IMG/VR virus record: IMGVR_UViG_3300049830_000285
Coordinates: 62,001 to 126,000 of that record
From: a virus
Direction: 5' to 3' (one strand)
DNA: 64,000 nucleotides
This document shows, piece by piece, positions 17,011-26,279 of the stretch. The position numbers and the translations under genes are program-made. Numbering within the stretch: position 1 is the stretch's first letter; the number at the start of each line of letters is the position of its first letter. Below the pieces are notes generated by a model that did not search any database, had not been told where the DNA came from, and was given only the letters and a program-made list of their open reading frames with translations.

Positions 17011-18333
17011 ATGCAAGATAATATTAATGCTTTTCATAAAGAGGCTTTTGCTACACCGCAGGGTTTTGAAGCCGATGTGGAAAATTCATATGATGAAGCT
17101 CCATATGAAAAAGGGCTACAAACACAGGGTATGGTTGCAGCTAAATACACATCTGGTGACACGAGATATCAAGCTGAACAGCCGTTAATTCAAAGTCATT
17201 TAACTACATTGCCTTCCAAAGTATCTAAGCGATATTCTCCTCAGAATGATGAACAAAACACAGGGATGCCACTTCCACCAGAACCAACTTTTATGAAAGA
17301 TAGTGGTCGTCCTGAAAGAATTACATCGGTGAGGGGATTAATTAACAGAGAGAATATACCTGTTAGTGAAAAAAGGAAATCTTCACCATTAGCGGGAGTT
17401 GATTTTGCTAGAACTCACTCGGAAGCTGCTGCTTTGTTGGAGAGATTGGGGAAAAAGGTATCTTTCGAAGCTCATCATAGCGCGTTAGTTCAAGAGGCTT
17501 CGCAAAAATCATTACAAACATCTGTGAACAATGATATTGAACGCATTACGGTTGATTTACGTAAAGCTAAAGCTGAAATTGCAGACCTTGGAAGTAAAAT
17601 TGTATTATCTTCTGTTCCAGAAAAGAATTATGATAATCTTAATTTAGTTGCCGTTGGTCAAGAAGCTTTTGCATTAGATAGTCAATTGCGCACTGCTAAA
17701 TCAGCAAAGACTTTTGTCGCAACACGTAATGTTCGACCAAGTGATGCCATATCAGCGAATGAACTATTTGCGCAAGAACAAGCTGAATATGAAGAAATTT
17801 TATCTCAATCAACCGAGGCATCAAATCGCGCTCAGGCACTTGCAACACAACGTAGCGCAAATTTAGTGACACTCATCGAAGATAAGTTGGCAAAAGCCAA
17901 AGAAGAGTCTGATGAAATTTTAGATGCCGAAGATGCCACAAAAGTAATTCGCAGAGTAATGGACGATTATGTTCAAATGCGTAGTAATAACTCCAAAGAA
18001 CAACATGTTCAGATGCGAAATGTTGAAACCAAGGTAAAGAAAATTATGCAAGCCGAACTACCAGAAGAAATAGAATCAAAGGTTGACGCAGTAAACGAAA
18101 TTAAAGAGATTATTCACGAAGTTGTGAAATCACACCCAAACCTAGTTCAAAGAAACTCGGGAAGTAATGATATGGAATTCTCCTTGGCGGCGAGAGATAC
18201 ATATTTGAGAGTTCAAATAGAACAAGAGCTTCGAGAGAAATTCGAATTAAGATTAGTGGAAAATAATAAATTGATGGAGAAAAAGAATCTAGTTGTTTTT
18301 GAAGAAATGATAGACAGATTCCTTAACCCATAA
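17011..18333 (+). CDS. Coiled-coil protein
   Basis: 440 residues from the ATG at 17011; a GTG at 17002 is in frame and would overlap the previous gene. The N-terminal 130 residues are polar and probably flexible. From about 165 to 430 the chain is helical and charged with heptad-like spacing (IERITVDLRKAKAEIADL, then EIKEIIHEVVKSHPN), so extended coiled coils are likely. The stop and the next ATG share a base (TAATG), which implies coupled translation with the 1420-residue protein. No family was recognised; a scaffold or tail-interior role is possible. Confidence 0.65.
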   Translation: MQDNINAFHKEAFATPQGFEADVENSYDEAPYEKGLQTQGMVAAKYTSGDTRYQAEQPLIQSHLTTLPSKVSKRYSPQNDEQNTGMPLPPEPTFMKDSGRPERITSVRGLINRENIPVSEKRKSSPLAGVDFARTHSEAAALLERLGKKVSFEAHHSALVQEASQKSLQTSVNNDIERITVDLRKAKAEIADLGSKIVLSSVPEKNYDNLNLVAVGQEAFALDSQLRTAKSAKTFVATRNVRPSDAISANELFAQEQAEYEEILSQSTEASNRAQALATQRSANLVTLIEDKLAKAKEESDEILDAEDATKVIRRVMDDYVQMRSNNSKEQHVQMRNVETKVKKIMQAELPEEIESKVDAVNEIKEIIHEVVKSHPNLVQRNSGSNDMEFSLAARDTYLRVQIEQELREKFELRLVENNKLMEKKNLVVFEEMIDRFLNP

Positions 18334-21300
18334 TGCCAGATAGCTATTCTAATCCATCATATAAGCCGCCAACAAGACCCTATAAATGGGTACCAAACAC
18401 GATACCGAATGGTGGAGACACACCTATTGGTTTCTATCCTCCGCAAATAGTTCGCGGGGCATTCAGAAACGACATCACTATTCAAGAGGGATTTACAGGT
18501 AGTACCGTCACCGTCACTGCAACTGGAACAATGATAAGTTCCAAGGGCTCTGAAAACAACCCAATATTAGCAGTTCATCGTCCAATGGTTGACCCCGATA
18601 ACGACCGAGGCGTACCTCCTTCTGAGTTATTTGACATAAGTGGAAATTTCAAATGGCAAGTGGAATTATCACAAGCGACCCGAATATCGTCAATAACTAT
18701 AGAATATGCATTAGTTGTAGATGTTAATGACCCTGCACTTTTAGCTTTATTAGACCCAGGTGATGCCGCAGCTTTAGCATTGTATTTGCAACACCCAACT
18801 GGTGAACCACCAAGCATTGACTGGAGCAAATATAAATTTGCAAAAATCACTTTAGATGATAAAGAGTATCCAGCTAACGGAACAGATGGCAAACCAAAAG
18901 AGTTAGCTGTTACGGGTGTTACAAAGACTGTTAAATTACACACAGTGAAGTTTGTTGATTCATTTGTGGTAAGTGGATTTCCGATAACTAAAAGAATTGC
19001 TATTTCTAATAGGTCTGGTTTAGACACGCTTGAATTAATCTTGTCTAAAGTTTATATTTTTGATGCCGCAAGAGTCAATCTACATGATAATCAGCTACCA
19101 AGCGCCTTGATGGAATACGCATATCCAACTCGTTTTTCTTTTACACCATCTCCAAGTATGAACGCACAGCGTTTACCATTTCCCTCTGATGCTGATAATC
19201 CAAATTTTCATTTTAAAATATACTCCCCGGAGGAATTAATAGCCACTAAGTATGGTATGGCTCATTCTATAAATCTGAGATTTTTAGTATTTTCTATGCC
19301 AATATTAGGAATAGACCCAACTGGTGTAAACAATTTGTATTTCGCTATTTTTATTGGGCCAGCTCCTGGTAGGAGAACTGTCAAAACAGCCCTAAGTGGT
19401 GAGTTAGCACAATCACATATTGCAAATGCAAATAAAAATCGAGTGGTCGTGGCTGATAGCTTTACAATAGAAAAAGATACAAAGACCCTTCGATTAGAAA
19501 AAGTTGCCTCAGCAGCAGCTATTTCTCCACCAGCAAATAATGCAAACTGGATAAGAATAGATAATTCTACATACAATGTAGTCGGAAATAATACTTTTGG
19601 AGATGAGGGTTCTTATGTTAGTGAATATTTGTTTTTAGATAATTCAACTTCTGTAAACAATTGGTATAGAACAGTTCAATCGCTTGGCAGTGGCGCAGAA
19701 AAGATATCTGCCCCATTTCAAAATAAAACATATAGTGAACATATAGTTTACAAAGCTTTATCATCCGCTACAACATCCACCAAGAAAGATAGTGTTGTGC
19801 GCAGAATACCGATAATGTCTGATTTTATTGGTGGCTCGCCATTGAATGCTGAAAGACCAATATCAACGTTTGTTATGGATGGATTTAATGCTCTAGTGAA
19901 TCCTATACGTATTCGAAAAGGCTCATTCAAGTTAGCTATTAGAGCCAAGGTAGAAGACCCGAGCTTTTTATTAAACACTCATTTATATGCGCGTTTTTGG
20001 TTTGTTCCAGATGGTTCTGACACCGATGTGAATAATCTCTATCATTGGCGAGATTCAACAGAATTTCATTTTGAAACTTCTGCCACAGGTACAAAAGTGG
20101 TACAGGGAGCGCCGCGAAGTATGCAAGATTTAATTGTGTCACCCCCAATACCAAATAGCCTCACTTATCTAGAGATGGTTCGCTATAATGATGTAGAAGT
20201 GGATTTTCCAGAGAAGGGGCATTCCGCGCCATTTTCCGGTGCAAAGCTGATGGTGGCTTTATATGCTGTGGGTTATCCATCGGCTGATGGTACAGCACAA
20301 AATATCACAAAAAATACACCAAATTTACCAAAAATAACTATTGAACTTGATTCTCAGTATGGCACTTTTGAAACTCCAATACAATATGTTGAATCTAATG
20401 TGTTGTTTGCTCAGCGAGCGAGTAGATATAACTCGTCACAATTTATTGCAGTTGATGCACCGCAGATTGTAACCAAGGGTAAAATCGGTGGTGGCGAACT
20501 TGATTCTGGCGCTTATCCCAAATATGATTCTAAATTTAAATCCAATGATAGCGAACCATTCAATGGATTGCTGAAAATGAATAAATCGGATTCTGGCACA
20601 TTAGCTAAATTCTGTATTCCTATCACTGCCGTACCTGGGGAAAAGGATGAGCAAACATCAGTTTATGCAGATTTTGCGACAGCAGATAAATCACTGGATT
20701 CCGGTCGAGTGTTAGATGGGGATTGGAAAGTTTCATTTACGGTGAATAGAGGTATAGACACAACATTAGTAGCTATAGATTATCGCATTGAAATGTTCTT
20801 GGTGAGTGGCGATGGCAAGGTGACAGAGCGAATCTTCAGGTCTTCAACTGTTAATGGTGTGAAGATTTCTGGCACGGGTGATATTTCTTACACTGCGTCA
20901 ATTAAAATTCCAATGATTATCAGTGGCTCGGGTACACAATTGGTTATGCGATTAATTGGCTATCCTTACTCAAGAAGTGGAAATGCCGTGGATGTTGGTT
21001 CTATTCAAAATCAACTGGGCTCCACTCCTTTTGGAATCAGAATTGATTCTCTTCAAATAGTAAGCCATACTTTGTCGCGTTTGTCAATATCTCAAGTGGC
21101 ATCGTTTCTTGGTAGCCCAGCTTTTAATGAAAATCTACAAGTGGTGCCGAATCAATCTATTGGTGAAACTTCCGATTTTTGGTTTATTGCTTCGGATTTC
21201 TTAACACATGTATTTGTCGTTGACGCAAGTGTTGGTATTGATATTACTGGCTCATTATATAGTCCAGCTTGGTTTATTAACATGCCAAAAGACATGGAGA

Positions 21301-22595
21301 TACGAGCGCGGGGGCAGGGATTTTTAGACCAAGACGTTTGGAGTAGAACAGTTGTAGCTGATGGCACATCTGCTGGCGAGGGTGCAACTTCAGCGGTAGA
21401 AGATAAGCATTCAAAAACGGTACATGTTGCCCATGAAGACGTGGACACGGTTGGTGGTCAATCTATTTCTATGATGTCTGATTCTCCGGTTATTAAACAT
21501 AAAGTCTTTGATTCTCCATATCGAAAATCATTATTAGATGATAACGTTGCTGGTCGAAATGCTGGGGGTATTTCCGTTCTGGGTAACACTGCTCCTAATT
21601 TGCAATTTATCAATATGGGCAGCTTCACTAACGACAATCCCGCTGTACTTGGGCTTATATCACAGCACGAGGGCAACGATTATGCGTCAGCGCAAGCTAG
21701 TATGAATACATCTCTAGGTGGCTTTGGTACATGGTTTGGTTCTAATCGTGACATGGCTGCAAATGATTTTGCAACAGTTAAAAAATTCGCAGATGGATTT
21801 TTGTCTCCAGTAATGGCACAATCATCTGTTTCTTCTTTAGTATATGTCGCTGGTTGGTGCGAACCCGGCGCGATTCTCTTAAAAGAAGCTAGTATGTGGG
21901 ACAGTAACACAAACACTGCTTCTGGAAATATCTTCTTGGTTGACGGATTAACTAACAATCCTATCCCTGACAGCTCACCAATAACTCAACCATCGTTCAT
22001 TTCTGGTCTCAAAGCTGTTCAAACATTTCCAGGCATAATAATTGATGCGCATAACACTGTGACTGTAGCTTACACATTGGAGGGTAGAACAGGAGAATTA
22101 TATGCTCGTTCATTAATTGGTGGACAGGGGATGAGCAATCCGTATGTTATTGCTACATTCAGAAGTCCAGGTCACTTAACCTCTGATGTCAATATCTTTG
22201 CGCCAACAATGAGCTGGCATGAATCAACTCAAAGTTATTATGTAGCTATGTGGTGTGGCGGCAAGATATTTTTGACGACATTCTGCGGCTTAAGAACATC
22301 GCATGGCGTGTTAATGAATCCGTTACAATTAGTAGCCGGGGATAAGGATTTCACTAGCGGGAAAAACTCAGCCAATCCAGTCTTTCAGGCATTAGTACAA
22401 TCTGGCGGATTGATTAACAATCAACTTGGAACTGCTGAAAGTGATATTCCACAACAAAGAGTTGGCTTGTATGTAAGTGATAAATGGCCTTTCCAGGGTA
22501 ATGCTTTCGTATATTACAAAGATAGTAACAATAAATTGATGATGCGCCAGGTTCGAATTGGTGGAATCACTGGTGCGCAAAAAGAAATCAGTTGA
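18333..22595 (+). CDS. Large beta-rich virion protein
   Basis: 1420 residues. The N-terminus is Pro/Tyr-rich (YKPPTRPYKWVPN). Most of the chain is beta-rich with Ser, Thr, Asn and Gly, in the style of tail or baseplate proteins. Residues about 1155-1405 look like a propeller: repeated short strands such as LVYVAGWCEPGAILL, TVTVAYTLEGRTGELY and YYVAMWCGGKIFL, separated by Asp/Asn/Gly turns. No catalytic motif is evident. The gene is coupled to the coiled-coil gene upstream. A peripheral tail or baseplate protein that touches host polysaccharide is a reasonable inference. Confidence 0.7.
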   Translation: MPDSYSNPSYKPPTRPYKWVPNTIPNGGDTPIGFYPPQIVRGAFRNDITIQEGFTGSTVTVTATGTMISSKGSENNPILAVHRPMVDPDNDRGVPPSELFDISGNFKWQVELSQATRISSITIEYALVVDVNDPALLALLDPGDAAALALYLQHPTGEPPSIDWSKYKFAKITLDDKEYPANGTDGKPKELAVTGVTKTVKLHTVKFVDSFVVSGFPITKRIAISNRSGLDTLELILSKVYIFDAARVNLHDNQLPSALMEYAYPTRFSFTPSPSMNAQRLPFPSDADNPNFHFKIYSPEELIATKYGMAHSINLRFLVFSMPILGIDPTGVNNLYFAIFIGPAPGRRTVKTALSGELAQSHIANANKNRVVVADSFTIEKDTKTLRLEKVASAAAISPPANNANWIRIDNSTYNVVGNNTFGDEGSYVSEYLFLDNSTSVNNWYRTVQSLGSGAEKISAPFQNKTYSEHIVYKALSSATTSTKKDSVVRRIPIMSDFIGGSPLNAERPISTFVMDGFNALVNPIRIRKGSFKLAIRAKVEDPSFLLNTHLYARFWFVPDGSDTDVNNLYHWRDSTEFHFETSATGTKVVQGAPRSMQDLIVSPPIPNSLTYLEMVRYNDVEVDFPEKGHSAPFSGAKLMVALYAVGYPSADGTAQNITKNTPNLPKITIELDSQYGTFETPIQYVESNVLFAQRASRYNSSQFIAVDAPQIVTKGKIGGGELDSGAYPKYDSKFKSNDSEPFNGLLKMNKSDSGTLAKFCIPITAVPGEKDEQTSVYADFATADKSLDSGRVLDGDWKVSFTVNRGIDTTLVAIDYRIEMFLVSGDGKVTERIFRSSTVNGVKISGTGDISYTASIKIPMIISGSGTQLVMRLIGYPYSRSGNAVDVGSIQNQLGSTPFGIRIDSLQIVSHTLSRLSISQVASFLGSPAFNENLQVVPNQSIGETSDFWFIASDFLTHVFVVDASVGIDITGSLYSPAWFINMPKDMEIRARGQGFLDQDVWSRTVVADGTSAGEGATSAVEDKHSKTVHVAHEDVDTVGGQSISMMSDSPVIKHKVFDSPYRKSLLDDNVAGRNAGGISVLGNTAPNLQFINMGSFTNDNPAVLGLISQHEGNDYASAQASMNTSLGGFGTWFGSNRDMAANDFATVKKFADGFLSPVMAQSSVSSLVYVAGWCEPGAILLKEASMWDSNTNTASGNIFLVDGLTNNPIPDSSPITQPSFISGLKAVQTFPGIIIDAHNTVTVAYTLEGRTGELYARSLIGGQGMSNPYVIATFRSPGHLTSDVNIFAPTMSWHESTQSYYVAMWCGGKIFLTTFCGLRTSHGVLMNPLQLVAGDKDFTSGKNSANPVFQALVQSGGLINNQLGTAESDIPQQRVGLYVSDKWPFQGNAFVYYKDSNNKLMMRQVRIGGITGAQKEIS

Positions 22596-22610
22596 TGTAC
22601 AATATGTAGC

Positions 22611-22961
22611 ATGAACACCAATATTAAATCAACTCCAACAGAACCTGTAAATTTTCGCATCAATACTGAAATGGTGGTTAATTTAAAAAGACTCGCCAGA
22701 CATGTATCTTATCATCTTGATGATGATTATACTTATGTGGACATCATTAGATGTTTGCTGGCAGAACATTTTCCAGTTCCAGAGACAGACTTAATTGCAG
22801 ATACCCAATCAAAACAGGTACAAGATATTTGTTCACGTATTACCAGACAGGCTGCTTTAGCGGGCGTACCGTACATTTCCTCAACCTTTACATCCAGTAC
22901 ATCTATAGAAGGAACTACAATTTCTGGCTTAAAACAAAACAACCTAGATGAGAGCGAATAG
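22611..22961 (+). CDS. Possible ribbon-helix-helix protein
   Basis: 116 residues. Residues 13-55 fit a ribbon-helix-helix layout: a strand (VNFRINTEM), a helix (VVNLKRLARHVSYHL) and a second helix (YTYVDIIRCLLAEHF). The rest is Thr/Ser-rich and unrecognised. RHH proteins bind DNA as dimers and often repress transcription. It sits between a virion gene and the CCA-adding enzyme, so it might control local expression. The assignment is tentative because the helical turn residues are not diagnostic. Confidence 0.5.
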   Translation: MNTNIKSTPTEPVNFRINTEMVVNLKRLARHVSYHLDDDYTYVDIIRCLLAEHFPVPETDLIADTQSKQVQDICSRITRQAALAGVPYISSTFTSSTSIEGTTISGLKQNNLDESE

Positions 22962-23013
22962 GATTCGTTCAAATTAATGTTGAACAAATATTAAGCGTAG
23001 GTTGTAAATCATC

Positions 23014-25815
23014 ATGTGGTATGGAAAAATGTTGAAAGCAAATAAAAATGGAATCTCACGAGAGGAATTGAACATCCCTCTGAGCGGCGCTTTGCAACAA
23101 ATTCTACAAACATTGGTACAAAATGGCTGGAGAGGCTTGGTCGTTGGCGGGGCTGTTCGAGACGCTGTAACAGGTCATGTTCCCAAGGATATCGACGTTG
23201 AAGTTTACGGGCCTGATTTCAAACAGCTTGCGGCAGTTCTCAAGCAATATGGTCATGTACTTGGCGGCGCAGCGGATGAATCAGTAGACGATAATTCATA
23301 TCAAGAATTTGTGCCCATTCCTTATTTTCCAGAAAAGTTCAGGGATTCACAACCATCTCAAATGAGTTCAGATGGCCCAATTCCCAATCAAGGGTGGATG
23401 TACAATCTAAATCCAAAGCCTCAAAAATCTCCTGTTATTGGAAAGGCGTTCGGTGTTATCAAATTTAGAGATGCCGAAGGGAACGATTATGACTTCTCCT
23501 TACCTCGTCGTGACAGTAAGACGGGTGAGGGTCACACTGGATTTGATATTCAAGTAGACCCAAATATGTCTCCACTTGAGGCTGCATCACGGCGTGATTT
23601 TACGTTTAATTGTTTTTCATCTGAAACAAGAATGTTGACAAAAGCTGGAATTTTTAGTTTTTCAGAGTTGGTAGAACAGTATGTTGATGTTTTAAATCAA
23701 AACGGTGAATGGGTCAATGCTTTAATTAGAGCATGCGGACAACAGCCGTTAATGAAGTTAATTTTACAAAGAAATGGAGTTAAAAAAGAAATATTTGTAA
23801 CACCAAATCACAGATGGTTTGTGCGCAACAAACATACTGGAAATTACACATCTGTACGCACCACTGAAGAATTAAAAAAATGTCATTTTATATCATCTGT
23901 TTTTCCTAAAAATATTTCAAAAGATGTTATCCCAAATAATGATGCAATATGTCGCGGGTTTGTGTTTGGCGATGGGTCTTTAACATATGGTAGTAGAAAC
24001 ATTGCTAGTGTTGCAAATTTTTGTGGAGAGAAAGACAAAAATTTATTACCTTGTTTTTCAAAACTCCCTGTAGGTTGTTCTCCAAGAGAATACCCTGGTG
24101 TCATAAAAATTCAAGGATTGCCATTTGAGTGGAAAGCCCATGTTCCTGATTTAGAACACGAAGATACATCGTATTTATATGGATGGTTGGCGGGATATTT
24201 TGCCGCAGACGGCTGTGTTGATAAAAAAGGGTGCCCGACATTAAGTTCTGCATCGTTAGAAAACATTGAATATGTAAAAATGTTATGTCAAAAACTAGGA
24301 ATAGGAACTTTACACACAAGTGTTTCTCACGGAGGCGCTGGGGCATACAAACCAGACTCTGTGTGTTATATACTTGCTTTTGTAAGGTCAACACTATGCC
24401 CTGAGTTTTTTGTAATTCCTGAACACAGAAAAAGATTTGTGTCTCATCAATACAATAGAGAAAGAACTGGATGGAGCGTTGTTTCAGTTGAAGAAACTGA
24501 CCGTTACGAAGAAGTTTTTTGCGCAGAAGTGCCAATTGACCATGCATTTGTTTTAGAGCACAATGTATTAACTTCGAATTCACTTGCATACGACCCGTTG
24601 ACAAACGAACTTCATGATTACTTTGGCGGTAAAAAAGATTTGGATAATCGAATTTTGCGTGCTACAGATATGGAAAAATTTGGGGAAGACCCACTGCGCG
24701 TTTTGCGCGGTATGCAATTTGCTGCCAGAATGGGATTGACAGTAGACCCGCAAACTGCAAAGTTGGCGCAAAATCTTGCAAATGAAATTCCTAATCTTTA
24801 TAAGTCTCCAGAGAATCCAAATGGCATCTCTCGCGAACGTGTAACTGAAGAATTTATGAAGCTTGCTACCAAGGGTAAATTCCCAGGTAGTGCAATTCAG
24901 TACCTTCAAGATACTGGTTGGGTAAAATACTTCCCGCAAGTTCAGGCTATCATTGATGTACCGCAGGATGAAGAGTGGCACCCAGAGGGAGCTGTACATA
25001 TTCACACAGCACACGTCATGAACGCTGCTGCTGAAATCGCTGATAGGCGCGGTTTGAAAGGTGATGACAGGGCTGTTGCAATCTTTGCAGCGCTCGGGCA
25101 CGACTTCGCTAAAGCAACGACAACAGAGCAGCGCGAAAAGGGCGGACGAATGCGATGGACGGCACATGGGCACGAAGAGGCTGGCGGGCCGGTGGTAAAA
25201 GAGTTTTTACAGAGCATCGGAGTTAAAAATGACATTATTAATCGTGTTGTTCCGCTTGTCCGTAAGCATTTGAATCACATTCAATACAAAGACGAGAACA
25301 TTTCCAAGGGAACTGTTCGTGGTTTGTCGCATGATATTTACCCTGCGACTATAGAAGACTTGGTTGACTTGATTGAAGCAGACCATTCTGGACGCCCGCC
25401 TTTGGAGAAGATGCTACCAGAGCAAGCTCAATGGTTATTGGATGCGGCTAAGAAAGATAATGTTCACAATCAGAAGCCACAACAGGTTATCACTGGAAAG
25501 CATGTATTGCCATGGTTCCAGGGTAAAGTTGGCCCGCACGTCGGAAAAGCAGTTAAGGAAGCTTATGAAGCCTACTTAAAGGGCAGATACACCACCCCAG
25601 AAGAGGCAGAAGTATGGTTACGCAACTATATGAAGGCAAATGCTCAATTACTGCGTGGTGATGATGTTTTGCCATATTTTGGCGGTAAAGGCGGCGCTCA
25701 AGTCGGACAAATATTAGATAAAGCCTGGGACGCTCAATCTGCTGGTGAATATACTGACCAAGATGCAGCGAGAGCTTGGTTGGAAAACTATATGAAAACT
25801 AACCCATCCGCTTAA
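23014..25815 (+). CDS. CCA-adding enzyme (tRNA nucleotidyltransferase) interrupted by an intein
   Basis: 933 residues including a 323-residue intein (200-522); the spliced enzyme would be 610. It adds or repairs the 3' CCA of tRNA. The N-terminal nucleotidyltransferase has VVGGAVRDA at 43-51 and DIDVEVYG at 59-66, with the catalytic Asp pair. The next conserved block, RRDFTFN, ends at 199, and its continuation SLAYDPLTNELHDYFGG resumes at 523, so the intein cuts this motif. An HD domain follows: HxxH near 660 and GHD near 693. The C-terminus carries two copies of a domain that ends bacterial CCA enzymes, at about 820-872 and 879-931, each beginning VLP(W/Y)F. The ATG is chosen, with only a weak ribosome site. 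Confidence 0.9.
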   Translation: MWYGKMLKANKNGISREELNIPLSGALQQILQTLVQNGWRGLVVGGAVRDAVTGHVPKDIDVEVYGPDFKQLAAVLKQYGHVLGGAADESVDDNSYQEFVPIPYFPEKFRDSQPSQMSSDGPIPNQGWMYNLNPKPQKSPVIGKAFGVIKFRDAEGNDYDFSLPRRDSKTGEGHTGFDIQVDPNMSPLEAASRRDFTFNCFSSETRMLTKAGIFSFSELVEQYVDVLNQNGEWVNALIRACGQQPLMKLILQRNGVKKEIFVTPNHRWFVRNKHTGNYTSVRTTEELKKCHFISSVFPKNISKDVIPNNDAICRGFVFGDGSLTYGSRNIASVANFCGEKDKNLLPCFSKLPVGCSPREYPGVIKIQGLPFEWKAHVPDLEHEDTSYLYGWLAGYFAADGCVDKKGCPTLSSASLENIEYVKMLCQKLGIGTLHTSVSHGGAGAYKPDSVCYILAFVRSTLCPEFFVIPEHRKRFVSHQYNRERTGWSVVSVEETDRYEEVFCAEVPIDHAFVLEHNVLTSNSLAYDPLTNELHDYFGGKKDLDNRILRATDMEKFGEDPLRVLRGMQFAARMGLTVDPQTAKLAQNLANEIPNLYKSPENPNGISRERVTEEFMKLATKGKFPGSAIQYLQDTGWVKYFPQVQAIIDVPQDEEWHPEGAVHIHTAHVMNAAAEIADRRGLKGDDRAVAIFAALGHDFAKATTTEQREKGGRMRWTAHGHEEAGGPVVKEFLQSIGVKNDIINRVVPLVRKHLNHIQYKDENISKGTVRGLSHDIYPATIEDLVDLIEADHSGRPPLEKMLPEQAQWLLDAAKKDNVHNQKPQQVITGKHVLPWFQGKVGPHVGKAVKEAYEAYLKGRYTTPEEAEVWLRNYMKANAQLLRGDDVLPYFGGKGGAQVGQILDKAWDAQSAGEYTDQDAARAWLENYMKTNPSA
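23611..24579 (+). other. Intein with LAGLIDADG (DOD) homing endonuclease
   Basis: Residues 200-522 of the CCA-adding enzyme. Block A starts with Cys200 (CFSSETRMLTKAG). Block B has the TPNH signature at 263-266. Two DOD endonuclease motifs follow: CRGFVFGDGSL at 313-323 and LYGWLAGYFAADG at 388-400. Block F contains VFCAEVPIDHAFVLEHN, and the C-terminal block is VLTSN522, followed by Ser523 as the +1 extein residue. The penultimate residue is Ser, not the usual His. All splicing blocks are present, so a functional intein is likely. It sits exactly in the conserved RRDFTxN/xLAYDP motif of the enzyme. Confidence 0.95.
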
Positions 25816-26173
25816 ATTTGGATGAGGTATTTGCTTGTAAATTCAAGTTATTGACCTGGCCTGACATAATGGATTGATACATTTGTCGGGCAGCGTCATC
25901 ATTTAAGCCAGACGGGTCGATTCCAGCACCTCTTAATGCGGAGTGTATGTTCATCATTTCCATTTGGTCATTCATTTGATTACCCATTTGTTGATTTCCC
26001 ATCATACCATTCATGAAATCTGGCATTTGTGATTCATCACCGCCAGAATTAAAATCTTGAATAGGCCCGTTTATGTTTGATAGACGCACCATTACTTGCG
26101 TTATTACCTCTGCCTCTTTGTGCATCCCTACTTCATCAAGTTGATTGGCGATGATTTCAAGTTTATCTAGCAT
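25799..26173 (-). CDS. Small helical Met/Gln/Asn-rich protein
   Basis: 124 residues from the ATG at 26173, chosen over a TTG at 26266 because AGGGA lies about 5 nt upstream of the ATG. The N-terminal 33 residues form a helical pair (MLDKLEIIANQLDEVGMHKE), followed by a Met/Asn/Gln/Gly-rich linker and a short helical C-terminus. Its helical pair resembles the N-terminus of the protein at 3880-4329. It ends 17 nt inside the convergent CCA-adding gene. Function is unknown. Confidence 0.6.
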   Translation of the reverse strand: MLDKLEIIANQLDEVGMHKEAEVITQVMVRLSNINGPIQDFNSGGDESQMPDFMNGMMGNQQMGNQMNDQMEMMNIHSALRGAGIDPSGLNDDAARQMYQSIMSGQVNNLNLQANTSSKFKRMG

Positions 26174-26217
26174 TGTGTCCCTTGTATCTTTTTTCGAAAT
26201 AGAGTTTGCCACATCCT

Positions 26218-26226
26218 TGTATAAAT
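26218..26226 (+). promoter_or_regulatory. TTGTATAAA promoter-like element
   Basis: TTGTATAAA lies in the divergent gap, 53 nt before the ATG at 26280 that opens the baseplate and fibre gene block. It matches the TTGTATAA core found at 12589, 16771 and 42416. Confidence 0.45.
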
Positions 26227-26279
26227 GAAAATACAGGTTATTGAATAGTAAACACCAAAATTTCAACTAAGACTATCAC

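Noticed and set aside
24580-25173. A 197-codon open frame on the minus strand opposite the CCA-adding enzyme
   Set aside because: It lies wholly antisense to a well-supported enzyme, has Cys/Phe-rich composition typical of antisense frames, and has no ribosome site or domain.
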